A stretch of DNA of 26,123 nucleotides from positions 1 through 26,123 of the forward strand of contig JAYUQC010000181.1 of NCBI GenBank assembly GCA_043759735.1, given 5' to 3'. A program made the position numbers and the translations under genes. This DNA comes from CAISIP01 sp043759735 (GTDB taxonomy: Bacteria > Pseudomonadota > Gammaproteobacteria > Burkholderiales > Burkholderiaceae_C). Each line of letters begins with the position of its first letter. The stretch's first letter is position 1. The notes under the pieces are model-generated. The model was not told where the DNA came from. It made no database searches and worked only from the letters and a program-made list of their open reading frames with translations. Shown piece after piece: positions 1 through 7,840 of this stretch.

Positions 1-322
1 TCGGATCGAAGGCCAGTTTGAGCAGGTGCGGTGCGATCGCCTGGCCGGTGTTGGTGGCCACCAGCAGCGTATGGCCATCGGGCTGGGCCTTGGCCGTCAG
101 GTCTGCGGCAATGGTGTTGGATGCGCCGGGCTTGTTCTCGACCACGAAGCTGCCCTTGAACGCATCGGCCATCTTCTCGGCCAGCATGCGCGCAATGATG
201 TCGGTACCGCCGCCGGCGTTGGCGCCGACCATGATGCGCACCGGCTTGCTCGGATAAGCCTGCGCCAGCGCCATCAACGGGGCCAGCAAGATGCCGGTAC
301 ACAGGATCTTCTTCAATTGCAT
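1..322 (-). CDS. Bug-family (TTT) substrate-binding protein, 3' truncated by window edge
   Basis: Only the first 107 codons are inside the window. The start ATG is at 322 (minus), 8 bp after the stop of the pdxA-like frame. The protein starts with a basic residue pair and a hydrophobic signal peptide (about residues 1-20, ending ALAQA), followed by the hallmark Bug opening YPSKPVRIMV with a Gly-rich GGGTDIIAR segment, then VVENKPGAS and QPDGHTLL, the usual ligand-loop signatures. Bug proteins (TctC-like) are periplasmic binding proteins that bind carboxylates; many are orphans without the TctA/TctB membrane subunits. Position behind the pdxA remnant suggests a former two-gene unit. The ligand is unknown. 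Confidence 0.9.
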   Translation of the reverse strand, partial: MQLKKILCTGILLAPLMALAQAYPSKPVRIMVGANAGGGTDIIARMLAEKMADAFKGSFVVENKPGASNTIAADLTAKAQPDGHTLLVATNTGQAIAPHLLKLAFDP

Positions 323-330
323 GTCACGTT

Positions 331-1086
331 CTACTTGGTTGGTAAGTCTGACCTTTTGCGGCGAAATGCCCGACCCATGCGCACCGCCAGGTCGAATGCG
401 TTGCGCATTGCCTTCAGATTAGCGATGCCCTGGCCCACGATGTCGTAGGCGGTGCCATGCGCCGGCGTGGTAATCGGGATCGGCAGGCCGCCATGCACCG
501 TGACGCCCTGCTCGAAACCGAGCAGTTTCATCGCGATCTGCCCCTGGTCGTGGTACATCGTAACGACGCCATCAAAACCGCCCTGCGGTCGCAGCGCCCG
601 CACAAACGCGGTGTCGGCCGGAAACGGACCCTGCGCCGGATAGCCCTGCTCCGTCGCCAGGCGCATGCCCGGCGCGATGACGCGGCCTTCCTCGTCGCCA
701 TAATTGCCACCGTCGCCGTTGTGCGGGTTGAGCCCGCATACTGCAACCCGCGGCTGGGCCACGCCAGCGGCACGCAGGGCCTCGGTGATCATGCGGATCG
801 CGTCGGCCACCTTGACCGGCGTGAGCAATCCGCTGACCGCGCTCAGTGCGACATGCGAGGTGACGCGGGCGGTCCACAGGTTCTTGAGCACGTTGAGTTC
901 GCCGCATTCGCCCTGGTATCTGAGACGGTCGGAGAACCAGCGCAGTTCGTCCTCCTGGTGCATGCCACCCAAGCGCAAGGCACCCTTGTTCAGCGGCGCA
1001 AAGCAGAAAGCACCGGCCGCGCCGCTGGTCACCAGATCCACCCCCTGCAGGATGCTGTCAAGCCGCCTTTTCACCCATACTCCCAC
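331..1086 (-). pseudogene. pdxA: 5'-truncated PdxA-family 4-phosphate dehydrogenase
   Basis: The frame encodes the C-terminal two thirds of a PdxA family protein (NAD-dependent 4-hydroxythreonine-4-phosphate dehydrogenase and its catabolic relatives). Recognisable pieces are FAPLNKGALRLGG, TSHVALS, the GLNPHNGDGG loop, GFDGVVTMYHDQGQIAMK, and TTPAHGTAYDIVGQG. The three metal-ligand histidines of the family (in TSHVAL, MYHDQ and TPAHGTA) are all kept. What is missing is roughly the first 80-100 residues: upstream of KRRLDSIL the frame turns into antisense of the gntR gene. The only nearby starts are GTG at 1086 or 1074, giving at most 251 aa against about 330 in the family. There is no room for a promoter, since gntR starts at 1089 on the other strand. 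Best read as a deletion remnant; a short functional protein is unlikely. Stop TAG at 331-333. Confidence 0.7.
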
Positions 1087-1088
1087 CC

Positions 1089-1763
1089 ATGAACCGCCCG
1101 GAACCGATGGAACAGATTGCGCGCACGCCCCTGCATGAGGAGGTGACGAACTGGCTACGCGACATGATCGTGGAGTCCAAGCTGGTGCCGGGCGAGCGCA
1201 TCCAGGAACTGCAACTGGCGCAGCAACTCGGCGTCTCGCGCACGCCGATCCGCGAGGCACTCAAGGTGCTCACCTCCGAGGGTCTGGTGGAACTGCTGCC
1301 GTTGCGCGGCGCCATCGTCAAGGTGTTCACCGACAAGGACGCCAGGGATATGCTGGACGTCATCGCCCTGCTCGAGGCCTTCGCCGGCGAACGCGCCTGC
1401 CTGGCCGAGCCGGCGCGGATCGAGGCGATCCTGGAAATGCACCGGCGCATGGCCACGCTCTACGCGCAGCGCCAGCGGCTGGAGTATTTCGTGTTGAACC
1501 AGCAGATCCATGAGGCACTGATCGCGCTGGCCGATAACGAGACACTGAGCCTGACCCATGCCACGCTGAGCAAGCGCATGCGCAGCCTGCGCTACAGCGG
1601 CAATTCTGCACCCGAGAACTGGGCCGCCGCGATGGCGGAGCATGAAACGATGATGGCGGCCCTGGAGCGGCGCGACGGCCTGGCGCTGGCGCGCGCAATG
1701 CGCACGCATATCCAGAATACCTGGCCGCGGGTGAGGCCGGCGCCGCTGACGCAGCCTGCGTGA
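1089..1763 (+). CDS. GntR family transcriptional regulator (FadR/FCD subfamily)
   Basis: 224 aa. Residues about 10-75 are a GntR winged helix: LHEEVTNWLRDMIVESKLVPGE-type opening, then QQLGVSRTPIREALKVL as the recognition helix and a GLVELLPLRGAIV wing. Residues about 85-215 are an all-helical FCD ligand domain with the metal-ligand pattern expected in this class (a QIHEAL histidine, MAEHETMMAAL and MRTHIQN histidines near the C-terminus). An internal ATG at 1107 (MEQIARTPL) is an alternative start; neither has a clear Shine-Dalgarno. The gene is divergent from the pdxA remnant with almost no space between them, so its promoter must lie in the remnant. FCD regulators usually respond to small organic acids; it may have controlled the neighbouring pdxA/Bug genes. 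Confidence 0.9.
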   Translation: MNRPEPMEQIARTPLHEEVTNWLRDMIVESKLVPGERIQELQLAQQLGVSRTPIREALKVLTSEGLVELLPLRGAIVKVFTDKDARDMLDVIALLEAFAGERACLAEPARIEAILEMHRRMATLYAQRQRLEYFVLNQQIHEALIALADNETLSLTHATLSKRMRSLRYSGNSAPENWAAAMAEHETMMAALERRDGLALARAMRTHIQNTWPRVRPAPLTQPA

Positions 1764-1774
1764 CGCAGCCTGCG
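1747..1774 (+). repeat. Perfect tandem 14-bp duplication across the gntR stop codon
   Basis: TGACGCAGCCTGCG occurs twice back to back (1747-1760 and 1761-1774). The second copy begins with the gntR stop codon TGA. Each copy contains CGCAG-C-CTGCG, an inverted repeat, so either copy can fold as a small hairpin. No T-run follows, so it is not a typical intrinsic terminator. Confidence 0.85.
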
Positions 1775-1836
1775 GCGCCAACGGACAAAACGCGCGGTTA
1801 GAGCGCCCCCGACCCCGGCTTGACCAGGATGCGTAT

Positions 1837-2799
1837 TTACTCGGCCGTGGCGCCCGAGTCTTTCACGACCTTGGCCCATTTGACGATCTCGGCGGCTTGA
1901 AATCGGGTCAGCTCATCCGGGGTCGATATCCACGGCTCCAGGCCCAGGATCCGGAGCTTGTCCTGCACCTCGGGCAGCTTGAATACGCGCTGCATCTCGG
2001 CATTGACCTTGGCCACGATATCGCGCGGCGTACCGGCCGGCGCAAACACCGCAAACCAGGTGGTGGCTTCGAAACCGGGCACGGTCTCGGCCACGGTAGG
2101 CACGTCCGGCGCTGCCGCGCTGCGTTTGGCGGTGGTCTGCGCCAGTGCGCGGATCTTTCCTTCCTTGGCCATGGGCAGTGCCGAGGGCATGTTGTCGAAC
2201 ATAACCTGGATCTGACCGCCCACCAGGTCGGGGATGGCGAATTGCCGGCCCTTGTACGGCACATGGGTCATCGAGGTGCCGGTAAGCGTCTTGAACAGCT
2301 CGCCCGAGACATGCACCGACGTGCCGATGCCCGGCGAACCGAACGACAGCTTGTTCGGATTGGCCTTCATGTAGGCGATCAGTTCGGTCACGCTCTTGAC
2401 CGGCAGGTTGTTTGTGACCACCAGCAGATTCGGCGCCGAGGCCACATGGCCCACGGGCACGAAATCCTTGACCATGTCATACGGCATCTTGGCGTACAGC
2501 GCACCGTTGATCGAGTGGGTGCCGACGGTGCCCATCACGATGGTGTAGCCGTCCGCCGGCGCCTTGGCGACGAAATCAGCGCCGATGTTGCCGCCCGCGC
2601 CGGGCTTGTTGTCGACAACCACGGCCTGGCCAAGCTGCGATTTCTCGCTGAAGATGCGCGCCAAGGTGTCGGGCGCGCCGCCTGGCGGAAACGTGACCAC
2701 CAAACGGATCGGCTTGTTGGGATAGGCCTGGGCGTGGGCGCCAAAAGCAGCCAGGCCAAGCGCGGCGCACAGGAACATGGGCAGGGTCAGGCGTTTCAT
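1837..2799 (-). CDS. Bug-family (TTT) substrate-binding protein
   Basis: 320 aa from ATG at 2799, chosen because GGGAG lies about 6 bp upstream on the minus strand and because the signal peptide MKRLTLPMFLCAALGLAAFG begins there; an in-frame upstream ATG at 2835 would only add a non-hydrophobic leader. The mature part opens with QAYPNKPIRLVVTFPPGGAPDTLAR and has VVVDNKPGAGGNIGADFVAK, APADGYTIVMG, and the C-terminal AEIVKWAKVVKDSG typical of the family, at normal length. It acts in the periplasm as a carboxylate-binding protein. It is monocistronic, convergent with gntR (73 bp apart) and follows the kinase gene on the same strand. No TctA or TctB partner is in the window, so its transport role or ligand cannot be assigned. 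Confidence 0.93.
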   Translation of the reverse strand: MKRLTLPMFLCAALGLAAFGAHAQAYPNKPIRLVVTFPPGGAPDTLARIFSEKSQLGQAVVVDNKPGAGGNIGADFVAKAPADGYTIVMGTVGTHSINGALYAKMPYDMVKDFVPVGHVASAPNLLVVTNNLPVKSVTELIAYMKANPNKLSFGSPGIGTSVHVSGELFKTLTGTSMTHVPYKGRQFAIPDLVGGQIQVMFDNMPSALPMAKEGKIRALAQTTAKRSAAAPDVPTVAETVPGFEATTWFAVFAPAGTPRDIVAKVNAEMQRVFKLPEVQDKLRILGLEPWISTPDELTRFQAAEIVKWAKVVKDSGATAE

Positions 2800-2902
2800 C
2801 GTGTCTCCCGGGTTATGTAGGTTGGGCGGGCGCATGTTAGCAGCCTGGCCCTTCGAGCATCAGCCCACATGGAATTTATCGCTGTGCGTTCGGGCACACC
2901 CG

Positions 2903-3931
2903 TCACACCACCAGCGGGTCCTCTTGCATCGCCTCGCACTGCTCCTCCAGCATCTGTACCTGCCCCTGCCAGTAGTCGCTGGAGCCGAACCAGGGGAAAT
3001 TGATCGGAAAGATCGGATCGGCCCAGCGCCGGGCCAACCAGGCGCTGTAATGGATCAGGCGCAGCGTGCGCAGCGGCTCGATCAGCGCCAGCTCGCGCCG
3101 GTCGAACTCCCGGAACTGCTCGTAGCCGTCGACCAGCGCGCCGAGCTGACGCTGGCGTTGCTGGCGGTCGCCTGAGAGCAGCATCCAAAAGTCCTGCACC
3201 GCGGGACCGGTGCGCGCGTCGTCCAGATCGACAAAATGCGGGCCGGGGCCTGCTGCGGCGGGTACATCGGTCGGCGTCCACAGGATGTTGCCGGGATGGC
3301 AGTCGCCGTGCAATCGCAGCAGCCGGATCTGCTCTTCGCCCTTGCCAGGCGCCCGTCCCGCCAGGCAATCGTGCCGGCCCACCCATTCCAGGGCGCGCGC
3401 CGCCACGTCGGCCCACAGGCGCTGCACGTCCAGCGGAACCTTGTCGTGTTCCAGCAACCAGCTGCGCGAGGCTTCGCCGAAGGTCTGCAGGCTCAACGCC
3501 GGTCGGTGCACGAACGCGCGCGATGCGCCCACGCCATGGAAACGGGCCAGGAAGCGCCCTATCCACTCCAGCACCTCGCTATCGTCCAACTCCGGCGCCC
3601 GGCCGCCGCGGCGCGGGCTGACACTGAACATGAAACCGCCGAACTGGTGCAGCGTCGCGCCTTCGAGCGTGAGCGGCCCGACCGCCGGCACTTCGGCCTG
3701 CTGCAGCTCGAGCGCGAAGTCATGCTCCTCCTGGATCTGTTGCTGGCTCCAGCGTCCGGGTCGGTAAAACTTGGGCACGACGGCGCTGCCATCTTCCAGC
3801 TGCACCTGGTAAACCCGGTTCTCGTAACTGGACAACGCGGTCAACCGGCCATCCCCACGCAAGCCGGCGCCCTGCAGCGCGTCAAGCACCAGGTCCGGCG
3901 TGAGGGATGCAAAGGGATGTGTGCCGGACAT
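2903..3931 (-). CDS. srkA: SrkA (YihE/RdoA) family stress-response kinase
   Basis: 342 aa from ATG at 3931 (MSGTHPFASLTPD), preferred because it aligns with the start of known SrkA proteins; an in-frame ATG at 3964 would add 11 residues and neither has a clear ribosome site. The APH/choline-kinase fold is evident: SYENRVYQV (about 35-43), the ATP-binding Lys in PKFYRPGRW (K54), the catalytic loop LHGDCHPGNIL (about 207-217), and the metal-binding FVDLDDARTGPAVQDFWMLL (about 233-252), then LIEPLRTLRLIHY and FPINFPW near the end. E. coli SrkA is a cytoplasmic Ser/Thr kinase linked to envelope and oxidative stress survival. The residue before the ATP-binding lysine is proline where relatives have a small aliphatic residue. 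The gene is divergent from the catabolic run and probably unrelated to it. Confidence 0.92.
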   Translation of the reverse strand: MSGTHPFASLTPDLVLDALQGAGLRGDGRLTALSSYENRVYQVQLEDGSAVVPKFYRPGRWSQQQIQEEHDFALELQQAEVPAVGPLTLEGATLHQFGGFMFSVSPRRGGRAPELDDSEVLEWIGRFLARFHGVGASRAFVHRPALSLQTFGEASRSWLLEHDKVPLDVQRLWADVAARALEWVGRHDCLAGRAPGKGEEQIRLLRLHGDCHPGNILWTPTDVPAAAGPGPHFVDLDDARTGPAVQDFWMLLSGDRQQRQRQLGALVDGYEQFREFDRRELALIEPLRTLRLIHYSAWLARRWADPIFPINFPWFGSSDYWQGQVQMLEEQCEAMQEDPLVV

Positions 3932-4000
3932 CAAGGTATTTTGTCGATCAGGGGGTGACGCCATGGCGACATTGTCGCGGCACGGTCAAGCAGCCAGCAC

Positions 4001-4046
4001 TTGTAAGGCCGAAGGCTTTGACATAAGATAAGTTCAACTAAGAAAG
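4001..4046 (+). promoter_or_regulatory. Possible sigma70 promoter for the plus-strand run
   Basis: The 130-bp gap between srkA and the lipocalin-like gene is clearly more AT-rich than its surroundings. Two candidates are visible: TTGTAA (4001-4006), 17 bp, TAAGAT (4024-4029); or a perfect TTGACA -35 (4018-4023) with a poor -10 around 4039-4046. Both sit just upstream of a strong AAAGGAG (4049-4055). Which is used cannot be decided from sequence. Confidence 0.35.
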
Positions 4047-4064
4047 TTAAAGGAGACAGTGGCG

Positions 4065-4523
4065 ATGGCAGCGACCGACAGCGCGGACAATCCCTTGCTC
4101 GGCACCTGGCACCTGGTGCGCTGGGAGATTGCCTATGGCGATGGCCGCCCGGCGAGCTTGCCATTCGGGCCCGACGCCACCGGACTGATCGTCTACACCC
4201 AGGACGGTACGATGAGCGCCTGCATCGCGCGCGGCCAGCGCCCGCGGCTGTCCAGCGACAGCGTACGCAGCGCGCCCGAGTCCGAGCGGCTGGCTGCGTT
4301 CGAGAGCTATTTCCAATACGCGGGGCCCTACGCCATCCGCGGCGAGCCAGGCAGGCAACAGGTGGTGCATGCTGCGACCCATGCGCTCAACCCCAATTTC
4401 GTCGGTACCGAACAGGTGCGTGACATGGCCTTTTGGGGCGACGGGAACCTGACGCTCAGCGCGTCGGATACGGTGCCCGGCACTGACGTCGCGCGCCACC
4501 ACCGGCTGCTCTGGCGTCGTTAG
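4065..4523 (+). CDS. Lipocalin-like domain protein
   Basis: 152 aa from ATG at 4065, which sits 9 bp after AAAGGAG (4049-4055); a GTG at 4059 is in frame but only 3 bp from that site. The sequence NPLLGTWHLVRWEIAYGDGR followed by GLIVYTQDGTMSACIAR, FESYFQYAGPYAI and a closing LLWRR strand is the small single-domain 'lipocalin-like' beta-barrel family found next to catabolic genes. There is no signal peptide, so a cytoplasmic location is likely. No catalytic residues can be assigned; a binding or accessory enzymatic role for a hydrophobic or aromatic intermediate is only a guess from context. It is the first gene of the plus-strand run, with 81 bp to the next start. Confidence 0.8.
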   Translation: MAATDSADNPLLGTWHLVRWEIAYGDGRPASLPFGPDATGLIVYTQDGTMSACIARGQRPRLSSDSVRSAPESERLAAFESYFQYAGPYAIRGEPGRQQVVHAATHALNPNFVGTEQVRDMAFWGDGNLTLSASDTVPGTDVARHHRLLWRR

Positions 4524-4546
4524 TTCTCCTGTGCAAAGACTTGGCA

Positions 4547-4604
4547 TGAGCGCCGCCGGGCCGTTCCCAAGGGCGAATTGCGCAATGCGCAGCAAGGTTG
4601 CCTG
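4547..4604 (+). repeat. Interspersed intergenic repeat, copy A
   Basis: This stretch directly before the paaN start matches 9577-9635 directly before the hydrolase start. Shared blocks in order are ATGAG, GCCGGGCCG, CCCAAG, CGAAT, CGCA, TGCGCAGCA, AGG and CTG followed by the start codon. The two copies differ by a few substitutions and two small indels. Being outside coding sequence and yet conserved, it looks like a dispersed short element that supplies the ribosome-binding region. Confidence 0.65.
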
Positions 4605-6350
4605 ATGACCACCAGCGCCCAAGACTTGTACGAACGCCACCGGGAGCGGTTCCAGCGCGCGCAGGTGGCCTGCGTCGAGCGCGACTGCTGGAGCCCGTTT
4701 CCGGAGTTGCCGGGCAAATATCCTGATGCAGCGGCAGCGCAAGCAGCCGGTCTGGCGGCATTCCGGGCTCATCTGGGGAAGGCGCAGTCCACACCCTTTG
4801 CACTGGACCAACCCGGCATCGTAGGCGCGCTGGGCACAGAAGTCTCGCCCTACACCCGCAAGCCACTGGGCATCGTCTATCCGCAATCCGATGTGGATAC
4901 GCTGTTCGACGCGGCGCAAGCGGCCATCACCGGCTGGTCCATCGCGACGGTCCAGCAGCGCGTCGGTGTGCTGATGGAAGTGGTCGATGTGCTGTACCGC
5001 CAGCAGCTGTTCGAACTGACCCATGCCGTCATGCACACCGCCGGCCAGAGCTTCAACATGGCCTATGCGGGATCCGGCGTCAACGCGCTGGACCGGGCCA
5101 TCGAGGCGCTGGTATTTGCCCACCAGGCACAACGCTATGTGACGCCGCGTGCGCGCTGGGAACGCCAGTTCGGCTCCTCGACCATCGCCCTGGAGAAAAC
5201 CTACCGGCTGGTGCCGCGTGGCGTGGCCGTCTGTTTCGCCTGCGCCAGTTTTCCGACCTGGAACGCCTGGCCCTCGATGATGGCCAGCCTGGCCACCGGC
5301 AATGCGGTGATCGTAAAGCCACATCCGGCGACGATCCTGCCAATGGCCATTTCGATCCGGGTGTTCCGGCAGGTGATCGCGGCCGCCGGTTTCGATCCGA
5401 ACCTGGTCACGATGGCACTGGACACGGTCGAGCAACCCATCGGCAAGCGGCTGGTGCAGCATCCGAAGACCGCCATCGTCGATTTCACCGGCAGCGTGGC
5501 ATTCGGCCAATGGGTCGAGCGCAATGCCCATCCGGCGCTGGCGTTCACCGAGACCGCCGGCTGCAATACCGTGGTGCTGGAATCCGCAGACGATCTGGAT
5601 GCGGTGCTGCGCAGCCTGGCGACCACGATGTGCATGTTCAGTGCGCAAATGTGCACCAGCCCGCAAAACATCTATGTCCCGGCAGATGGCGTACGCACGC
5701 CTGTCGGCCTGGTGGCGTTGGAGGAGGTTGCGCGCCGACTCGCCGACGCGGTGGCCAGGCTGACGGTCGACCCGAAGAAGGCCGCCATGATCCTGGCCGC
5801 GATCCAGTCGGAGCAGACACTCGCACTGGTCGAGCAGTTGCACGCGGAGGGCGCGGCGCGCGGCAAGGTGCTGCTCGAGCCCGGCGCCTACGCGCACCCG
5901 GATTTCCCCGCTGCGCGCACCTGCACGCCGTTGATGCTGCAGGTTGGCACCGCCGAGCGCGATCTGTACGGCGCCGAGCGCTTCGGCCCGATCAGCTTCG
6001 TGATTCGCTGCGTGGATGCCGCCGACGCACTGGATCAGGCGACGCGCGACGTGGCCGAGTTCGGCGGGCTGACCGCGTTCCTGTATTCCACCGATGAGCA
6101 GTACGTCGCACAGGCCGAAATCGCCTATGCACGCGCCGGCGCGCAACTCACGATCAACCTGACCGGCGCGATGCCGCTCAATTTTGCCGCCGCCTACAGC
6201 GACTACCACGTGAGCGGCTTGAATCCGGCCGGCAACGCGTCGCTGACCAACCTGGCCTTCGTGGCCAACCGCTTCTGCATTTCCCAGTCGCGCCGCCCGG
6301 TGCGCCAATCCACCGCTATTTCTGCTTCCCCTGCTACCACCCCATCCTGA
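4605..6350 (+). CDS. paaN: PaaN-type aldehyde dehydrogenase (phenylacetic acid degradation protein PaaN family)
   Basis: 581 aa from ATG at 4605 (MTTSAQDLYERH), with AAGG about 10 bp upstream; an in-frame ATG at 4578 would add nine residues. It is an aldehyde dehydrogenase fold of the stand-alone PaaN type: YWSPFPE-like opening (here CWSPFPELPGKYPD), ALDQPGIVGALGTEVSPY, PRGVAVCFACASFPTWNAWP, NAVIVKPHPATILPMAISI, IVDFTGSVAFG, the general-base Glu in FTETAGCNTV (E316), and the nucleophile Cys in FSAQMCTSPQN (C350). The C-terminus has NLTGAMPLNFAAAYSDYHVSGLNPAGNA. It lacks the C-terminal MaoC hydratase domain of PaaZ. Family members are NAD(P)-dependent and oxidise aldehydes to acids; the substrate here is inferred to come from the dioxygenase encoded 11 bp downstream. 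Confidence 0.88.
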   Translation: MTTSAQDLYERHRERFQRAQVACVERDCWSPFPELPGKYPDAAAAQAAGLAAFRAHLGKAQSTPFALDQPGIVGALGTEVSPYTRKPLGIVYPQSDVDTLFDAAQAAITGWSIATVQQRVGVLMEVVDVLYRQQLFELTHAVMHTAGQSFNMAYAGSGVNALDRAIEALVFAHQAQRYVTPRARWERQFGSSTIALEKTYRLVPRGVAVCFACASFPTWNAWPSMMASLATGNAVIVKPHPATILPMAISIRVFRQVIAAAGFDPNLVTMALDTVEQPIGKRLVQHPKTAIVDFTGSVAFGQWVERNAHPALAFTETAGCNTVVLESADDLDAVLRSLATTMCMFSAQMCTSPQNIYVPADGVRTPVGLVALEEVARRLADAVARLTVDPKKAAMILAAIQSEQTLALVEQLHAEGAARGKVLLEPGAYAHPDFPAARTCTPLMLQVGTAERDLYGAERFGPISFVIRCVDAADALDQATRDVAEFGGLTAFLYSTDEQYVAQAEIAYARAGAQLTINLTGAMPLNFAAAYSDYHVSGLNPAGNASLTNLAFVANRFCISQSRRPVRQSTAISASPATTPS

Positions 6351-6361
6351 AGGAGAACACC

Positions 6362-7825
6362 ATGGGCGCCACCGATACCAGTGCTTTCAACGAAATCCCC
6401 GTGCTATCGGGCGGCTTTGCACCGATCGAACATGAGTCGACGATCGACCTGACCGACGTCGAGGGTGAGATTCCCAAGGATCTCACCGGCATGTATGTGC
6501 GCAACGGCCCGAACCGGCGCTTCGAAGCGCCCGGGCGCTACCACTGGTTCGACGGCGACGGCATGCTGCATGCGGTGCGCTTTGCAGGGGGCAAGGCGCA
6601 GTACCAGAACCGCTGGGTCATGACCGACAGCCTGCAAGAGGAACTGGCCGCCGGCAGCGCGCTGTGGCAGGGCATCAAGGACCCGCCGCGCAAGGACCGG
6701 CCCGACATGCCGATCAAGAACACCTCCAATACCGACGTCAAGTTCTTTGCCGGCACGCTGGTGTCTATGTGGTACCTCGGTGGCGCGGTCTACCAGTGCC
6801 GCCCTGGCGACCTGTCGACCATCGGCAAACTGGCGGTCGACCCGCGCCTGGACGGCCTGCCGATCTCGGCCCACTCCAAGGTCGACGAGCGCACCGGCGA
6901 GTTCCTGTTCTTTGCCTACGGCAAGCAGGCACCGTACATGCACTATGGCGTGATGGACCGGCACGGCGCCCTCAAGACATTCATTCCGGTGCAGTTGCCC
7001 GGTCCACGGCTGCCGCACGACATGGCGATCACGCCGAACTACAGCATCCTGCACGACCTGCCGCTGTTCTACGACATGGACGCGTTTGCCGCCGGCCGCC
7101 ACAAGCTCAAATTCCACCACACTCTGCCATCGCGCTTTGGCGTCGTGCCGCGCCACGGTACACCGCAGCAGATCCGCTGGTTCGAGGCCAGTGCGACCTA
7201 CATGTACCACGTCTCCAACGCCTGGGAGGAAGACGATGGTCAAGGCGGTGTAGAAATCGTCATGACCGGTACGCCGTTCCGACTGCCCACCGACGTGCGC
7301 GGCCAGCTCGATCTGGACCGCTTCCCCAAGATGCTGGCCAACCTGGAGCATGACTTCATCTTCAAGGAGTGGCGCTTCAACCTGCGTACCGGGCAGACCA
7401 AGGAGCGCGTGATCGACGACATCGTCAACCAGGAGTTCCCGGTCATCAACTCCTGGATGCAGGGCTACAAGACGCGCTACTCCTGGAATGTGCTGATGGC
7501 AAGGCTCAACCGCGCCGAAGACCCGCGTTTTTGCGGCATCGTGCGCTACGACCTGCAGCAGGACACCTGCACCACCTACCACGCCGGTGTGCACAAATGG
7601 TTCAGCGAGGCGCCGTTTGCACCCAAGGACAACTGGAAGAGCGAGGACGACGGCTACCTGGTCGGCTTCATGTGGGACGACGAACGCAAGGCATCCTTCC
7701 TGACGATCTTCGATGCCCATGACATTTCGCGCGGCCCGGTATGCAAGATCAGGATGCCGCAGCGCGTGCCCAACGGTTTTCATGCGACCTGGGTCAGTGG
7801 CGAGCGACTGGCGCGTGGTTACTGA
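6362..7825 (+). CDS. Carotenoid oxygenase family dioxygenase (carotenoid or stilbene cleavage type)
   Basis: 487 aa. AAGGAG (6350-6355) overlaps the paaN stop and is 6 bp before the ATG. The protein is a seven-bladed propeller non-haem iron dioxygenase: EIPKDLTGMYVRNGPN (about 36-51), HWFDGDGMLHAV (about 60-71), and the four iron-ligand histidines H171 (ISAHSK), H219 (LPHDMAITPNYSI), H283 (YHVSNAWEED) and H474 (GFHATW). Length and all ligands are normal, so it should be active. Enzymes of this family split a C=C bond with O2 into two carbonyl products; known substrates include carotenoids, apocarotenoids, lignostilbenes and related phenylpropenes. No signal peptide, so cytoplasmic. The pairing with an aldehyde dehydrogenase before it and a CoA ligase after it argues for a catabolic, not pigment, role. 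Substrate not determinable. Confidence 0.93.
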   Translation: MGATDTSAFNEIPVLSGGFAPIEHESTIDLTDVEGEIPKDLTGMYVRNGPNRRFEAPGRYHWFDGDGMLHAVRFAGGKAQYQNRWVMTDSLQEELAAGSALWQGIKDPPRKDRPDMPIKNTSNTDVKFFAGTLVSMWYLGGAVYQCRPGDLSTIGKLAVDPRLDGLPISAHSKVDERTGEFLFFAYGKQAPYMHYGVMDRHGALKTFIPVQLPGPRLPHDMAITPNYSILHDLPLFYDMDAFAAGRHKLKFHHTLPSRFGVVPRHGTPQQIRWFEASATYMYHVSNAWEEDDGQGGVEIVMTGTPFRLPTDVRGQLDLDRFPKMLANLEHDFIFKEWRFNLRTGQTKERVIDDIVNQEFPVINSWMQGYKTRYSWNVLMARLNRAEDPRFCGIVRYDLQQDTCTTYHAGVHKWFSEAPFAPKDNWKSEDDGYLVGFMWDDERKASFLTIFDAHDISRGPVCKIRMPQRVPNGFHATWVSGERLARGY

Positions 7826-7840
7826 ACGCCGGCCCAGCCC

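Noticed and set aside
1764..1836. Intrinsic terminator between the convergent gntR and Bug genes
   Set aside because: Small inverted repeats are present, but no stem followed by a T-run on either strand could be found.
4047..6308. Minus-strand open frame of 753 codons opposite the lipocalin-like and paaN genes
   Set aside because: Same high-GC shadow effect; no domain and low-complexity His/Arg/Gln composition, while the plus strand shows conserved family motifs.
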